Shown piece by piece: positions 16,783 to 25,769 of a stretch of DNA of 64,000 nt. Source of the stretch: Planctomycetota bacterium (GTDB lineage: Bacteria > Planctomycetota > OFTM77); NCBI GenBank assembly GCA_029260795.1, contig JAJDCO010000004.1:62001-126000 (forward strand), in the 5' to 3' direction. Position 1 is the stretch's first letter, and the number at the start of each line of letters is the position of its first letter. A program made the translations under genes and the position numbers. Below the pieces are notes generated by a model, which was given only the letters and a program-made list of their open reading frames with translations, searched no databases and was not told where the DNA came from.

Positions 16783-17118
16783 TCACTCGTCCGTGGATGG
16801 CCCTTCGGTCACCTCCGGCTTGTCGGCTCGATGATCCACGAGCTTCTCTTTGAACTTCCGGAGCTGACGCTGGAGCTTCGTCTCCGCCGAATCGACCGCC
16901 GCGAACATGTCCTCGTGCGACACCTTGGCGATCAGGCGCACCTTGTGACCGACCGTAGCCTCCATCTCGACGAGAAAGAGCGGCTTCTGAATGTCGACCG
17001 TGACGTGAAGGTTCTCGATCCGGTCGTAGAACTTGAGCAGCTTGGTCGCCTTCTCCTCGGCGTAGGTCCGGAGCTTCTCGGGCACGTCCACATGCCGCAC
17101 GGTCATGTCAAAGTTCAA
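16783..17118 (-). CDS. hpf: Short-form ribosome hibernation promoting factor
   Basis: 111 aa from a TTG at 17118 (NFDMTVRHVDVPEKLRTY). This start includes the whole first beta strand and has GGGAGAG six bases upstream; ATG 17106 would cut the strand. The S30AE fold is clear (FYDRIENLHVTVDI, HEDMFAAVDSAETKLQRQLRKFKEKL). It has no C-terminal 100S-dimerisation domain. Its position below rpoN is the classic context. Confidence 0.88.
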   Translation of the reverse strand: MNFDMTVRHVDVPEKLRTYAEEKATKLLKFYDRIENLHVTVDIQKPLFLVEMEATVGHKVRLIAKVSHEDMFAAVDSAETKLQRQLRKFKEKLVDHRADKPEVTEGPSTDE

Positions 17119-17361
17119 CAGGTCTCTCCCTGCTCGAGACGGATTCCGCTCGCCCCAACCCGGCGCGGACACACCACACCGCAGGCGCTGTCGGTGAGGA
17201 TTGTACCCCGCCCTGAAGGGCGGTGCCAACTCGGGCCCCGACATCACGACGCGCGCCCCCGGGGAGGCCTGCACTCGCCTCGGCCACCCACCAGGCCGGA
17301 GGAGGTCGACGGCCACAGCACGATTCGGCCTGCTCCGCCTCTTGGGTCTCCCGCAATGGCA

Positions 17362-18156
17362 TCAGCATGACCCCTCAGGCAGAGGCTCGGTCCCTCTCCC
17401 GTACAGCACTCGCCAAAGATACAGCCCGTAGGGCGGCGCGGTGGCCGGAATACGACTGCGGTCGCCGTGGTCGAGGGCAGCGCTGAGCTCTACGGGGGGG
17501 AGGCGGTCGTGGCCGACCGCGACCAGGGCGCCCACTAGGGTCCGCACCATGTTGTAGAGGAAGCCCTCGCCTTCGAAGACGAGCAGGAGCCGCTCGTGAC
17601 GTCCGGGCAGGATGCGGATCGCCCGCAGAAGCCGGACGTTGTCGGGCCGAGTGTTGGCCTTCGAGCTGAAGGCCGAGAAGTCATGCCGTCCGACCAAGCG
17701 CCGAGCGGCCTGGCGCATCTCCGCGATGTCGAGGGGGCCCGGAACGTGCCACACGCGCCCGCGTGCGAACACAGAAAGCAGACGCGCTTGGTCGATCACG
17801 TAGAGGTACCGCTTGCTGGTGGCCGAGTAGCGGGCGTGGAAGTCGTCGCTGACCGCCTGGACGGTCCGCACGCGGATGTCGCGCGGGAGCTTGGCGTTGA
17901 GGGCGCGATGCAGCTCGTCGGCGTCGAGGCGCGTGACGAGATCGAGGTGAGCAACTTGTCCGAAGGCATGGACGCCCGCGTCGGTCCGCCCCGAGCCCTG
18001 CACGTCGATGTCGCCGGTCCCGAGGTCGCGTGCCGCCTTGATCAGTGTCGCCTGCACCGAAGGCGCGTTGGGCTGGATCTGCCAACCGCCGTAGGCGGCG
18101 CCGTCGTACTCGATCAGCAGGCGAAACCGACGCGCTTCAGCGAGCGGTTCCGCCAT
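17362..18156 (-). CDS. truA: tRNA pseudouridine synthase A
   Basis: 264 aa, usual length. TruA makes pseudouridines at tRNA positions 38-40. The catalytic Asp is in GSGRTDAGVHA; other blocks are EYDGAAYGGWQ, FHARYSATSKRY and FLYNMVRTLVGAL. A GTG directly precedes the ATG at 18156; the GAGG box fits either. It begins 10 bp after rpoN and so interrupts the usual rpoN-hpf order. Confidence 0.95.
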   Translation of the reverse strand: MAEPLAEARRFRLLIEYDGAAYGGWQIQPNAPSVQATLIKAARDLGTGDIDVQGSGRTDAGVHAFGQVAHLDLVTRLDADELHRALNAKLPRDIRVRTVQAVSDDFHARYSATSKRYLYVIDQARLLSVFARGRVWHVPGPLDIAEMRQAARRLVGRHDFSAFSSKANTRPDNVRLLRAIRILPGRHERLLLVFEGEGFLYNMVRTLVGALVAVGHDRLPPVELSAALDHGDRSRIPATAPPYGLYLWRVLYGRGTEPLPEGSC

Positions 18157-18166
18157 CACTTCGACC

Positions 18167-19960
18167 TCAGAACTGACGCCGCTGACGCGACGACGGGATG
18201 CGCAGCGCCTTGCGGTACTTGGTCACCGTCCGACGCGCGATGTTCAGGCCCTGCTCCTGCAGCTTCTCGGCGATCTCTTCATCGCTGAGTGGCGAGCTCT
18301 TGTCTTCTTGGTCGACGATGTCCTGCACGCGCTGCTTGACGTCGAGGCGCGAGACCATGTCGCCGTCGGCCGTCTCGGTTCCTCCGGTGAAGAAGAACTT
18401 CAGCGGGTAGATGCCGCGATGGCACTGCACCCACTTCTCGGAGATCGCGCGGGAGACCGTCGAGACGTGGATGCCGAGCTCGTCGGCGACCTCTTGCATC
18501 TTGAGCGGATGAAGCTGCTGAGGGCCGTGGTCGAGGAAGTCCCGCTGACGGCGAACGATCGAGGACACCACGCGGAAGAGCGTGTTCTGTCGCTGCTCGA
18601 TCGCGTCGATCAGCCAGCGCGCCGACTCGATCTTCCGCTTGATGTACTCGCGGACCTTCGGGTCGTCCTTCTTCTCTTCGTACATCTTCCGGTAGCGTGG
18701 GCTGAGCCGCAGCTTCGGATAGTAGTCGTCCTCGAGGCGGATCTCGTAGGTGCCGTCGATGTACTCGAGGATGACATCCGGACGCACGTAGTGAACGGGC
18801 GTCGTCGTGAACTCGGCGCCCGGACGGAAATTGAGGTGGCTGACCTTCTCCATCAGCAGCTTGATGACCTCGATGTCCTCGCCCATCTCCTTGGCGACCT
18901 TCGGGATCCGGTTCTTGAGGATGTCGTCGAAGTGGAACTCGACCAGGCGGCGGAGCAATCCCGCGTCCGGATCGTTGGAGTTGAGCTGGAGCGTCAGGCA
19001 CTCGGGGATGCTGCGCGCACCGATCCCGCGCGGCTCGAGGTTCTGAACCAGGCGCAAGGCTTGCTCCGCCTCGCCCGGCGTGAAGAACGACCTCTCCAGC
19101 TCGGCCTCGAGATCGAGAGTCTCGTCGTCGTCGATACTTCCTTGCTCGAGACCGCCTCCTTCGACCGGATCGGAATCCGCGTGCTCGGGTTCGGTCTCAC
19201 CCCGTCCCTCGATCGGATCCTCGTCGATATCCAATTCGCTCGGCTCGGTCCGAAGGGCCGGGATCTGACCATTCGTGAACAGAGGCCGAATCGGCGGAAT
19301 CGGTTGAGCTCCATTCGGAGTCGCTCGCCAGCCCTCGGAGGCTGGCTCCCGGGGAGCATCGCCGTCGACGATGATCGGTGGGACCGATTCGGCGCTGGGA
19401 CCAGCTGGAGCCTGACGCAGCTCGATTCGTGCCCGCTCGAGCTCGACCTGCTGCCGTAGGTTTACGAGCAGCTCCTCCAGTCCGATGCGCAAGAAGCCGT
19501 TCTCGTCGAGGTTGTAGATGACCTGCTCGGCGAGAGCTTTGATACGAAGCGGGGCCTCGGTCAGGCGAAGCTGTTGATAGAGATGATCGTGGAGCGTCGC
19601 CGGCTTGGAGGTTGTGTTGTTCATCGCCTCCATCTTGCGATCCTTGTCGGGGTCGCTCGATCCGGCGCTGGGGCCGGGCCGGTAGGCGGAGTCGTTCCAC
19701 TCCTCGATGTTCGAGAGGATGCTCTCGAGTCGCTCGAACTCCTTGTCGCTCTCCGTTGCCGGCGGATCGGGGAGGGGCTCGGCCTTCTCCGTCTCGCGCG
19801 TCTCTTGAACCTCGAGAACCTCGTTCTCCATCAGCTCCTGCTGGATCAGCTCCTGCAGATCGAGAGCTGGAAGCTGGAGGATCTCGATCGACTGGATGAG
19901 CTGAGGAGCAAGCTTCTGCTGCAGCTCGAGGCGATGCGACAGGGAGGTTTCGAGTCTCAT
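18167..19960 (-). CDS. rpoN: RNA polymerase sigma-54 factor with acidic insertion
   Basis: 597 aa; the usual length is ~480. Region I is Gln/Leu rich and intact (LAPQLIQSIEILQLPALDLQELIQQEL). Residues ~180-280 are a Pro/Glu/Asp-rich insertion inside the core-binding region, after which the fold resumes at FFTPGEAEQALRLVQNLEPRGIG. The helix-turn-helix (VADELGIHVSTVSRAI) and RpoN box (ARRTVTKYRKAL) are intact. It directs enhancer-dependent transcription from -24/-12 promoters; I found no convincing -24/-12 site in the window. Confidence 0.95.
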   Translation of the reverse strand: MRLETSLSHRLELQQKLAPQLIQSIEILQLPALDLQELIQQELMENEVLEVQETRETEKAEPLPDPPATESDKEFERLESILSNIEEWNDSAYRPGPSAGSSDPDKDRKMEAMNNTTSKPATLHDHLYQQLRLTEAPLRIKALAEQVIYNLDENGFLRIGLEELLVNLRQQVELERARIELRQAPAGPSAESVPPIIVDGDAPREPASEGWRATPNGAQPIPPIRPLFTNGQIPALRTEPSELDIDEDPIEGRGETEPEHADSDPVEGGGLEQGSIDDDETLDLEAELERSFFTPGEAEQALRLVQNLEPRGIGARSIPECLTLQLNSNDPDAGLLRRLVEFHFDDILKNRIPKVAKEMGEDIEVIKLLMEKVSHLNFRPGAEFTTTPVHYVRPDVILEYIDGTYEIRLEDDYYPKLRLSPRYRKMYEEKKDDPKVREYIKRKIESARWLIDAIEQRQNTLFRVVSSIVRRQRDFLDHGPQQLHPLKMQEVADELGIHVSTVSRAISEKWVQCHRGIYPLKFFFTGGTETADGDMVSRLDVKQRVQDIVDQEDKSSPLSDEEIAEKLQEQGLNIARRTVTKYRKALRIPSSRQRRQF

Positions 19961-20015
19961 GATCCTAAGCTCAAGCGGCTAGTTGGTTCACATCGGGAAG
20001 CGCGGGCGACGGCGC

Positions 20016-20714
20016 CTACAGCTCCTTTTCGGCTGCCGACTCCAGGGACTCGACCCCGGATCTCGGCGGATTCGAATTCTCAGCTTCTGAAGGAGGCGCG
20101 GAAGGCTCGTCACTCGAGAAGCGACGACGCTCGGTTAGCGCATCGGAAAGCACAGCGCTGTTGGCAAACTCGATACTCCCACCCGTGGGAAGCCCCCTTG
20201 CCAGGCGAGTGACGGCGACACCGAGGGGCTTCAGCCGCTCGGCGAGCAACAGTGCCGTTCCATCGCCTTCGAGGTCGGGATTGAGCGCCAGGATGACCTC
20301 CGCCACCTCTTTCTTCCGCACTCGCTCCAAGAGCGACGCGATCGTCAGGTGCTCGGGCTCGACGCCGTCCAAAGGCGCCAGGCGCCCCAGGAGAACGTGG
20401 TAGAGCCCGCGATATCTCCCCGTCAGCTCGAAGGCGATCAGGTCCTTTGGTTGCTCGACGACGCAGATTGTACTGACGTCCCGGCGCGAGTCCGCGCAGA
20501 TCGGACAAGGATCCTGCTCGGCGAGGTTGAAGCAGAGCGAGCAGTGGCGGACGTTCTTCTTGACGTCCCGAATGGCGTAGGCGAGAGCCATCGCCTGCTC
20601 GCGGTCGGCGCGCAGGATGTAGTAGGCGAGGCGCTCGGCAGTCTTCGAACCGATGCCCGGCATCCGGGCGAACTCGGTCATCAGACGCTCGACGCTTTCT
20701 GTGTAGGCTCCCAA
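20016..20714 (-). CDS. recR: Recombination mediator RecR
   Basis: 232 aa. Helix-hairpin-helix MPGIGSKTAERLAYYIL, zinc motif CSLCFNLAEQDPCPIC, then the Toprim domain (CVVEQPKDLIAFE, GDGTALLLAERL). It starts at a TTG (20714; GAYTESVERLMTEF), the only start that keeps the N-terminal helix. The last ~35 residues are a Pro/Ser/Glu-rich tail beyond the usual end. It follows ybaB closely. Confidence 0.94.
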   Translation of the reverse strand: MGAYTESVERLMTEFARMPGIGSKTAERLAYYILRADREQAMALAYAIRDVKKNVRHCSLCFNLAEQDPCPICADSRRDVSTICVVEQPKDLIAFELTGRYRGLYHVLLGRLAPLDGVEPEHLTIASLLERVRKKEVAEVILALNPDLEGDGTALLLAERLKPLGVAVTRLARGLPTGGSIEFANSAVLSDALTERRRFSSDEPSAPPSEAENSNPPRSGVESLESAAEKEL

Positions 20715-20733
20715 GCCGCCCCCTTCGCTCTCC

Positions 20734-21048
20734 TCAGAGGAGACCGCCGAGCGGGCCTACCAGCCCGCCGGTGACTTCTTTCTTCGACGCCTCGGCCATC
20801 TCTTGGGCCTGCTTCAGCGCGTCCCGTACGGCCACGACGATCAAGTCTTCCAGCGCCTCGACGTCCTCGGGGTCGACCACCTCCGGATCGATCTTCATCC
20901 CCTTGAGCTGGAGGGTGCCGCTGATGAAGACCTTGACCAGCCCACCGCTGGCCGCCCCCTCCACGACACGCTCGGCGAGCTCGGTCTCGATCTTCTCGAG
21001 CTTCCGTTGCATGTCCTGCGCTTGCTTGAAGAGCTGTCCGAAATCCAT
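20734..21048 (-). CDS. YbaB/EbfC nucleoid-associated protein
   Basis: 104 aa from ATG 21048 (MDFGQLFKQAQDMQRKLEKIE). Helix-strand-helix DNA-binding protein with conserved VEGAASGGLVKV and the DP-E-VEALEDLIVVAVRDALK segment. Lies in the standard dnaX-ybaB-recR order and has its own promoter and operator-like palindrome upstream. Confidence 0.93.
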   Translation of the reverse strand: MDFGQLFKQAQDMQRKLEKIETELAERVVEGAASGGLVKVFISGTLQLKGMKIDPEVVDPEDVEALEDLIVVAVRDALKQAQEMAEASKKEVTGGLVGPLGGLL

Positions 21049-21158
21049 GTTCGAGGACCCTCGATACTTCCCAGGTTGTGCCGGGCCGTCACCTGAAGCC
21101 GCAAACTTCAGAGTGAGCGGGGCTTCCGTGTCGACACGTTCAATTTCGGCAAGATCGG

Positions 21159-21188
21159 CACTCAATTTGAGTGTCCGATTATAGCAGG
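21159..21188 (-). promoter_or_regulatory. Extended -10 promoter and overlapping palindrome for ybaB-recR
   Basis: On the minus strand TGC-TATAAT is an extended, perfect -10 (TATAAT 21183-21178) with only a weak -35. Directly downstream, covering the predicted start site, is the perfect 15-bp palindrome CACTCAATTTGAGTG (21159-21173). A repressor bound there would block initiation. The ybaB ATG lies ~120 bp further on. Confidence 0.6.
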
Positions 21189-21239
21189 CCGGCCGGCCCC
21201 CGGAACAGGCAGGGCTTTCTCACCGATTCGAGACCCGGA

Positions 21240-23024
21240 TCAAGCGCCGTCCATCAGCTCACCGTCGAGGGAGTCGATGACCTTGCGAACGTAAGGATCC
21301 TGGGTGGCGTGCCCCTCTCGAGCCGGCTTCGACTTGCCGGATCGCTTCGGCCCGATCGGTGCCCGACTCGTCTTCTTGGGACGCGCGGGAGGCGGCGACA
21401 CGGCTTCCGGGGCCGGAGTCGACTCGGCCGAAGCTTCCGCCGAAGCTTCCGCCGGCTTCAGTGGCGGCTCCTCGCCCGAACCGTCATCCAACTGAATCTC
21501 GAGCGCTCGCCCGAACACGCTCTCGAGGCAGGCACGGAGCACTGGAGCTTGCTGTTGGATCTGGGAGCGTTGAAAGCGGCTCTCGGCGGGCAAGGCCAAC
21601 CGAAGTCGATCGCCCTCGACCCCGAGGAACTGCACGGCTCGGAGCGCGACGTTCAGGGACAGGCTCTTGCGTCCGACCAACCGCAGGACTTGCTCCCAGG
21701 GTGACTCGTCGGCGCTCGAGACCGCTTTCGATTTCGGCACTTTCACGTCGGGAGCCGGCGTCGCCTCGCGGCGAGGACCGGGGCCCGTGCTGCGGGTCGG
21801 TCGCTGCGGAGAGGTCGGTCGTCCGCCATTCGACGCGCTCGGCGAAGGCCGAGGACCGGAATGGGCGGCCCCCCCTCGCTCGAGTTGATCGAGCGCGGCC
21901 AGGATGCGATCGAGAGGAACGATGTCGGGCTGCGTCGAGAGCTTGACGAGAGCCGTCTCGAGAAAGAGCCGCCCCTGCCCGAATCGCGTGGCCCTCTCTC
22001 GGACATCGCTGAGCGTGCGGATCCAGTAGAGCAGCGTCTCGACGGACATCCGCGCACTCAGCTCCCGCAGCCGCGCCAGGCCTTCGGCTGTGTCTTCGAT
22101 CAGCTTCTCGCCGCGCTCCCCGCAGCTCGCGACGACCATCAGATCGCGAAGCGTCTGCAAGAAGACGTCCACGAGGTCGGCCGCTTGACGGCCGGTTCCG
22201 AGCATCTCGTCGATGGCGAGCAGAGCGCCGGCCGCGTCGCGCTCGAGCAGTCGATCGACGAGGTCGAGAAGGGCGCCGCGCGAGACGAGGCCGAGAATCT
22301 CACGGACGGCCTCTTGGCTCGGGGCCTCGCCATCGACCCCGCGAAAGGCGATGAGCTGGTCGAGGGCCGAGAGGGCGTCGCGCATCCCACCGCGAGCCGA
22401 GCGCGCGATCGTCAGGAGGATGTCTTCGTCGATCTCGAGCCCCTCGAGCGCCGCGATCTCGCCGAGGCGAGTCGTGATATCGGCTTCGGAGATGCGGCGG
22501 AACTCGAAGAACTGGCACCGCGACTTGATCGTGTCCGGCAGCTTCTGTGGCTCGGTCGTCGCGAAGAGGAACTTGACATGTGCGGGCGGCTCCTCGAGCG
22601 TCTTCAGCAGCGCGTTGAACGCTGCCGTCGTCAGCATGTGTACCTCATCGATGATGTAGATCTTGTAGCCGCCGCGCGCGGACACGTACTTCACGTTGTC
22701 GCGCAGGTCTCGGATCTCGTCGACGCGGTTGTTCGAGGCGCCGTCGATCTCGATCACGTCGATGTCGGTGCCGGCCGCGACACCGCGACACGAGTCACAT
22801 TCGCCACAGGCCTCGGTCGGAGGCGCCGCCTTGCAGTTGAGCACCGCGGCGAGGATGCGGGCGAGCGAGGTCTTCCCGACACCCCGCGGGCCCGAGAAGA
22901 TGTAAGCGTGCGCGACGCGATCCTGCTCGATCGAGTTCTTCAGCGTCTGCGCGATGCGTTGTTGTCCGACGACGTCGTCGAAGCGCTGAGGCCGGTACTT
23001 CCGAGCCAAGACGAGGTAGGACAC
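21240..23024 (-). CDS. dnaX: DNA polymerase III subunits gamma and tau
   Basis: 594 aa clamp-loader ATPase. Walker A GPRGVGKTS, zinc module CGECDSCR, Walker B IYIIDEVHML, sensor 1 LFATTEP and sensor 2 SARGGMRDALSALDQL. The C-terminal third (from ~385) is Pro/Ser/Arg rich and then carries a domain like the DnaX C-terminal region. GTG start at 23024 with GGAG upstream. I saw no obvious A-rich slippage sequence for a separate gamma form. Confidence 0.95.
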   Translation of the reverse strand: MSYLVLARKYRPQRFDDVVGQQRIAQTLKNSIEQDRVAHAYIFSGPRGVGKTSLARILAAVLNCKAAPPTEACGECDSCRGVAAGTDIDVIEIDGASNNRVDEIRDLRDNVKYVSARGGYKIYIIDEVHMLTTAAFNALLKTLEEPPAHVKFLFATTEPQKLPDTIKSRCQFFEFRRISEADITTRLGEIAALEGLEIDEDILLTIARSARGGMRDALSALDQLIAFRGVDGEAPSQEAVREILGLVSRGALLDLVDRLLERDAAGALLAIDEMLGTGRQAADLVDVFLQTLRDLMVVASCGERGEKLIEDTAEGLARLRELSARMSVETLLYWIRTLSDVRERATRFGQGRLFLETALVKLSTQPDIVPLDRILAALDQLERGGAAHSGPRPSPSASNGGRPTSPQRPTRSTGPGPRREATPAPDVKVPKSKAVSSADESPWEQVLRLVGRKSLSLNVALRAVQFLGVEGDRLRLALPAESRFQRSQIQQQAPVLRACLESVFGRALEIQLDDGSGEEPPLKPAEASAEASAESTPAPEAVSPPPARPKKTSRAPIGPKRSGKSKPAREGHATQDPYVRKVIDSLDGELMDGA

Positions 23025-23267
23025 GGGGCGACTCCGAGGCGGAGAGAAGCGGCGCCGGACGCTCGACCGGGAGCCCGGCGGGAATCCCCATCAAGGTAGT
23101 CGCCGGGCTGGGGTGCACCCAGGAGAAAGTCGGGCAAGGCGCGCAGCCGGGACGCGCCCAACAGGTCGTTTGAAGCGTCTCACCGAAGTGGCTTCACCGT
23201 GTGCCGTTGCCTCAAACCGAGAAAAAGAGACCGTGCCGCCTTGTTCCGACTCCTCATCTTCGCACCT

Positions 23268-23397
23268 GCTCGCGTCGCCAGCTCCAACCAGGCAACCCTG
23301 CGGCACATGGGAGTGGGTGCTTATGGCTGCTCCCTTCCGGGCCTGACCAGATTCACACCTTCCCATTGCACAGGACCCGGCCTTCAACGCCGCGAAC
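23268..23397 (-). ncRNA. ffs: Signal recognition particle RNA, small (4.5S) type
   Basis: The minus strand contains GGTCAGGCCCGGAAGGGAGC followed by AGCC, the invariant apical domain with GGAA tetraloop and Ffh-binding internal loop. Flanking complementary segments (GTTCGCG / CGCGAGC at the ends, CCTG / CAGG and TGGGA / TCCCA inside) close a single hairpin of ~130 nt with no Alu domain. Ends are estimated from pairing. It lies directly upstream of dnaX, its usual place. Confidence 0.9.
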
Positions 23398-23517
23398 CCG
23401 AGCGGGCATTCCGACTGCAGAGCCTCGACAAGGCTTCAGCCCCCGCTAGAGCGGATTGCGGGTGACAGGGTGCCGCTAATCCCCCGGCCTGCACGGTCAA
23501 TCTCGAGATGTAATTGG

Positions 23518-23604
23518 CGGAGAGGGCGGGATTCGAACCCGCGAGGCAGTTGCCCACCTACACGCTTTCCAAGCGTGCTCCTTCGGCCACTCGGACACCT
23601 CTCC
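23518..23604 (-). tRNA. tRNA-Ser (GGA)
   Basis: Type II tRNA with a long variable arm. Acceptor arms GGAGAGG / CCTCTCC, anticodon loop CTTGGAAAG with anticodon GGA (reads UCC/UCU), T arm GCGGGTTCGAATCCCGC. The CCA end is encoded at 23515-23517. Confidence 0.96.
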
Positions 23605-23709
23605 ATATCGGGCACTCGGTTCCGGAACAGACATCCGGGTCACGACCTCCGCGATGATTCGCCAAGGTCGCGCTTCGAAGACCGTGGGGGCCGCAAAGAA
23701 AAAGAATGG

Positions 23710-23796
23710 CGGAGAGAGAGGGATTCGAACCCCCGGTACCCGTGAAGGTACAGCGGTTTTCGAAACCGCCCCGTTCGACCACTCCGGCATCTCTCC
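23710..23796 (-). tRNA. tRNA-Ser (CGA)
   Basis: Type II tRNA. Acceptor arms GGAGAGA / TCTCTCC, anticodon stem GCGGT-TTCGAAA-ACCGC giving anticodon CGA (reads UCG), long variable arm, T arm GGGGGTTCGAATCCCTC. CCA is encoded at 23707-23709. It is a second serine tRNA 105 bp from the first. Confidence 0.96.
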
Positions 23797-23885
23797 ACGT
23801 CGACGGCCCCACGACTATCGAGCGGATGTCTCGGGCCTGAGCCCGAGTGCGAGCCAGACACGTTAGCGCCTCGTCCTCGATTTTT

Positions 23886-24395
23886 CTACCCGTCAGGGCT
23901 TTTCGTTTTTCGACGCCGACGGAAGAACTCTTGGAGCAGCTCGCGGCTCTCCTGCTCGCGGACACTCCAGGCTACCTCGATGCGGTGGTTCAAGGCCGGA
24001 TGACCGATCACGTCGAGCACCGTACCGCAAGCACCGACTTTCACGTCCGGCGCGCCAATGACGAGGCGACGGATGCGCGCATGAACCAAGGCGCCCGCAC
24101 ACATCGTGCATGGCTCCTTGGTCACGTAGAAGGTCGCGCCGGTCAGCCGCTGGACCCCGAGCGCCTCGACCGCCTGCGTGATCGCGAGCATCTCGGCGTG
24201 CGCCGTCGGGTCCTTCAGGCGCTCACACTGGTTGTACGCACGCGTGAGCAGCTTCCCGTCGTGAACGACTGCGACGCCCACCGGCACCTCGTCGTCCTCG
24301 AACGCGGCAATCGCCTCATGCAGCGCCAGCGCCATCCAGTCCTCGTCCCCGAAGCCGCCGGGGCCGGGATGAAGATAGGAGATTCCGCGCGACAT
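23886..24395 (-). CDS. tadA: tRNA-specific adenosine deaminase
   Basis: 169 aa. TadA deaminates A34 of tRNA-Arg(ACG) to inosine so that it can read CGU, CGC and CGA. Zinc and proton-shuttle motifs: HAEMLAI and PCTMCAGALVHARI. The gene for its substrate tRNA lies 60 bp upstream. ATG 24395 is used; a TTG directly precedes it. Confidence 0.95.
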   Translation of the reverse strand: MSRGISYLHPGPGGFGDEDWMALALHEAIAAFEDDEVPVGVAVVHDGKLLTRAYNQCERLKDPTAHAEMLAITQAVEALGVQRLTGATFYVTKEPCTMCAGALVHARIRRLVIGAPDVKVGACGTVLDVIGHPALNHRIEVAWSVREQESRELLQEFFRRRRKTKSPDG

Positions 24396-24454
24396 CAACG
24401 ATCCCCCGGGTGGGGCGCCAGCGGCCTCGGCAAGCCGGCGAAAGAGAAGATTGG

Positions 24455-24528
24455 TGTGCCCTGGAGGATTCGAACCCCCAACCTCCTGATCCGTAGTCAG
24501 GTGCTCTATCCAATTGAGCTAAGGGCAC
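24455..24528 (-). tRNA. tRNA-Arg (ACG)
   Basis: 74 nt. Acceptor arms GTGCCCT / AGGGCAC with discriminator A, D arm AGCTCAATTGGATAGAGC, anticodon arm CTGAC-TACGGAT-CAG with anticodon ACG, T arm GGGGGTTCGAATCCTCC. CCA is encoded (24452-24454). This is the natural substrate of TadA, encoded next to it. Confidence 0.95.
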
Positions 24529-24764
24529 ACATCGCTTCATTCTCTCACGGGTTTCCCCCGCGAGAGGGGCGATACTCTAACGGAAAAATCGGAGAGGTGT
24601 CAATGCGCCAATGAGGAAACCCGACGTCGGCACGGTCACATGGCAGTCTCTCGCTCAAACGCTGATCTGCAAGGGCCTTGACGCTTGCCGCGCCCTCTCG
24701 TAACGTCCGGACGAACCGCTGCATGGGACGGCGGAACACGAGACCTCCAGCACCGAGGCGGCGA

Positions 24765-25769
24765 GTGGCGAAACGCGATTTCCTCTCGATCCAGGATCTC
24801 TCGCTCGAGGAGCTCGAGAACCTCCTCGCCCTCGCGACTCGCATGAAGTCCCGCCGGACCGCGTCCATGCCACTCACCGGCAAGACGCTCGGCCTGATCT
24901 TCTACAATAAGTCGCTCCGCACCCGCGTGTCCTTCGAGGTCGCGATGGAGCAGCTCGGTGGACAGAGCGTCAACCTGAGCGTGGGGCTCGATCTCTGGCA
25001 GACCGAAGCCGAAGAAGGCGTGGCGATGGACGGCATCGCGGCCGAGCACGTCAAGGATGCGGCCAAGGTCATGTCGCGCTACCTCGACGCCATCGCGGTC
25101 CGGAAGTTTCCCACCTGGAGGAGCTTCGAAGAGGACCGCGCCGATCGCACGATCCGCGCCTACGCCCGCTATGCCGACGTCCCCGTGATCAACCTCGAGT
25201 CGTGCACCGAGCACCCGTGTCAGGCCCTCGCCGATCTCTTGACCCTCCGAGAGACGACGGGGGACTTGGCTGGCAAGAAGTTGACTCTGGCCTGGACCTT
25301 CCACCCGGTGCCTCTCTCGATGGCGGTCTCCAACTCACTGCTGCTCGCCGCGACGCGATTCGGCATGGACGTCACCCTCGCCACCCCCGAGGGATATCCC
25401 CTCGCCGACGACGTGATCGAGCAGAGCCGCCAGAACGCGGCCGCGACCTCCTCCGGCCGCGTCAACATCGTTCACGACCTCGACGCGGGTCTCGCCGACG
25501 CCCAGTTCGTCTACGGCGACAGCTGGATCTCGATCCCCCACTACGGTACGGACCGCGACACCGAGCTCCGCGAGCGATATCGCAGCTGGTGCCTCGACAC
25601 GAAGAAGATGCAGCACACTGCGAACGCTTATCTCCTTCACCCTCTCCCAGTCCGACGCAACGTCGCCGTGACCGACGAGGTGCTCGATGGACCTCGGTCC
25701 CTGATCTACACGCAGGCCGAGAATCGTCTGCATGCGCAGAAAGCTCTGCTGACGACGCTCATCCGCTGA
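24765..25769 (+). CDS. N-acyl-L-ornithine carbamoyltransferase (probably N-succinyl)
   Basis: 334 aa. It aligns along its length with Xanthomonas N-acetylornithine carbamoyltransferase rather than ArgF: YNKSLRTRVSFE (carbamoyl-phosphate site), GVAMDG, HPCQALADLLTL, LAWTFHPVPL, HPLPVRRN, and ENRLHAQKALL near the end. The residue equivalent to Glu92 of the Xanthomonas enzyme is Ala, and Lys302 is Ala, which fits the succinylornithine type better. The GTG at 24765 has GAGG seven bases upstream and gives a start like pyrB; earlier in-frame starts add an Arg/Pro-rich tail. The 3' end overlaps the convergent SDR gene by 11 bp. Confidence 0.85.
   Translation: MAKRDFLSIQDLSLEELENLLALATRMKSRRTASMPLTGKTLGLIFYNKSLRTRVSFEVAMEQLGGQSVNLSVGLDLWQTEAEEGVAMDGIAAEHVKDAAKVMSRYLDAIAVRKFPTWRSFEEDRADRTIRAYARYADVPVINLESCTEHPCQALADLLTLRETTGDLAGKKLTLAWTFHPVPLSMAVSNSLLLAATRFGMDVTLATPEGYPLADDVIEQSRQNAAATSSGRVNIVHDLDAGLADAQFVYGDSWISIPHYGTDRDTELRERYRSWCLDTKKMQHTANAYLLHPLPVRRNVAVTDEVLDGPRSLIYTQAENRLHAQKALLTTLIR

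Noticed and set aside
23025..23267. Small open frames between dnaX and ffs
   Set aside because: No ribosome binding site or recognisable sequence; composition unlike the neighbouring genes.
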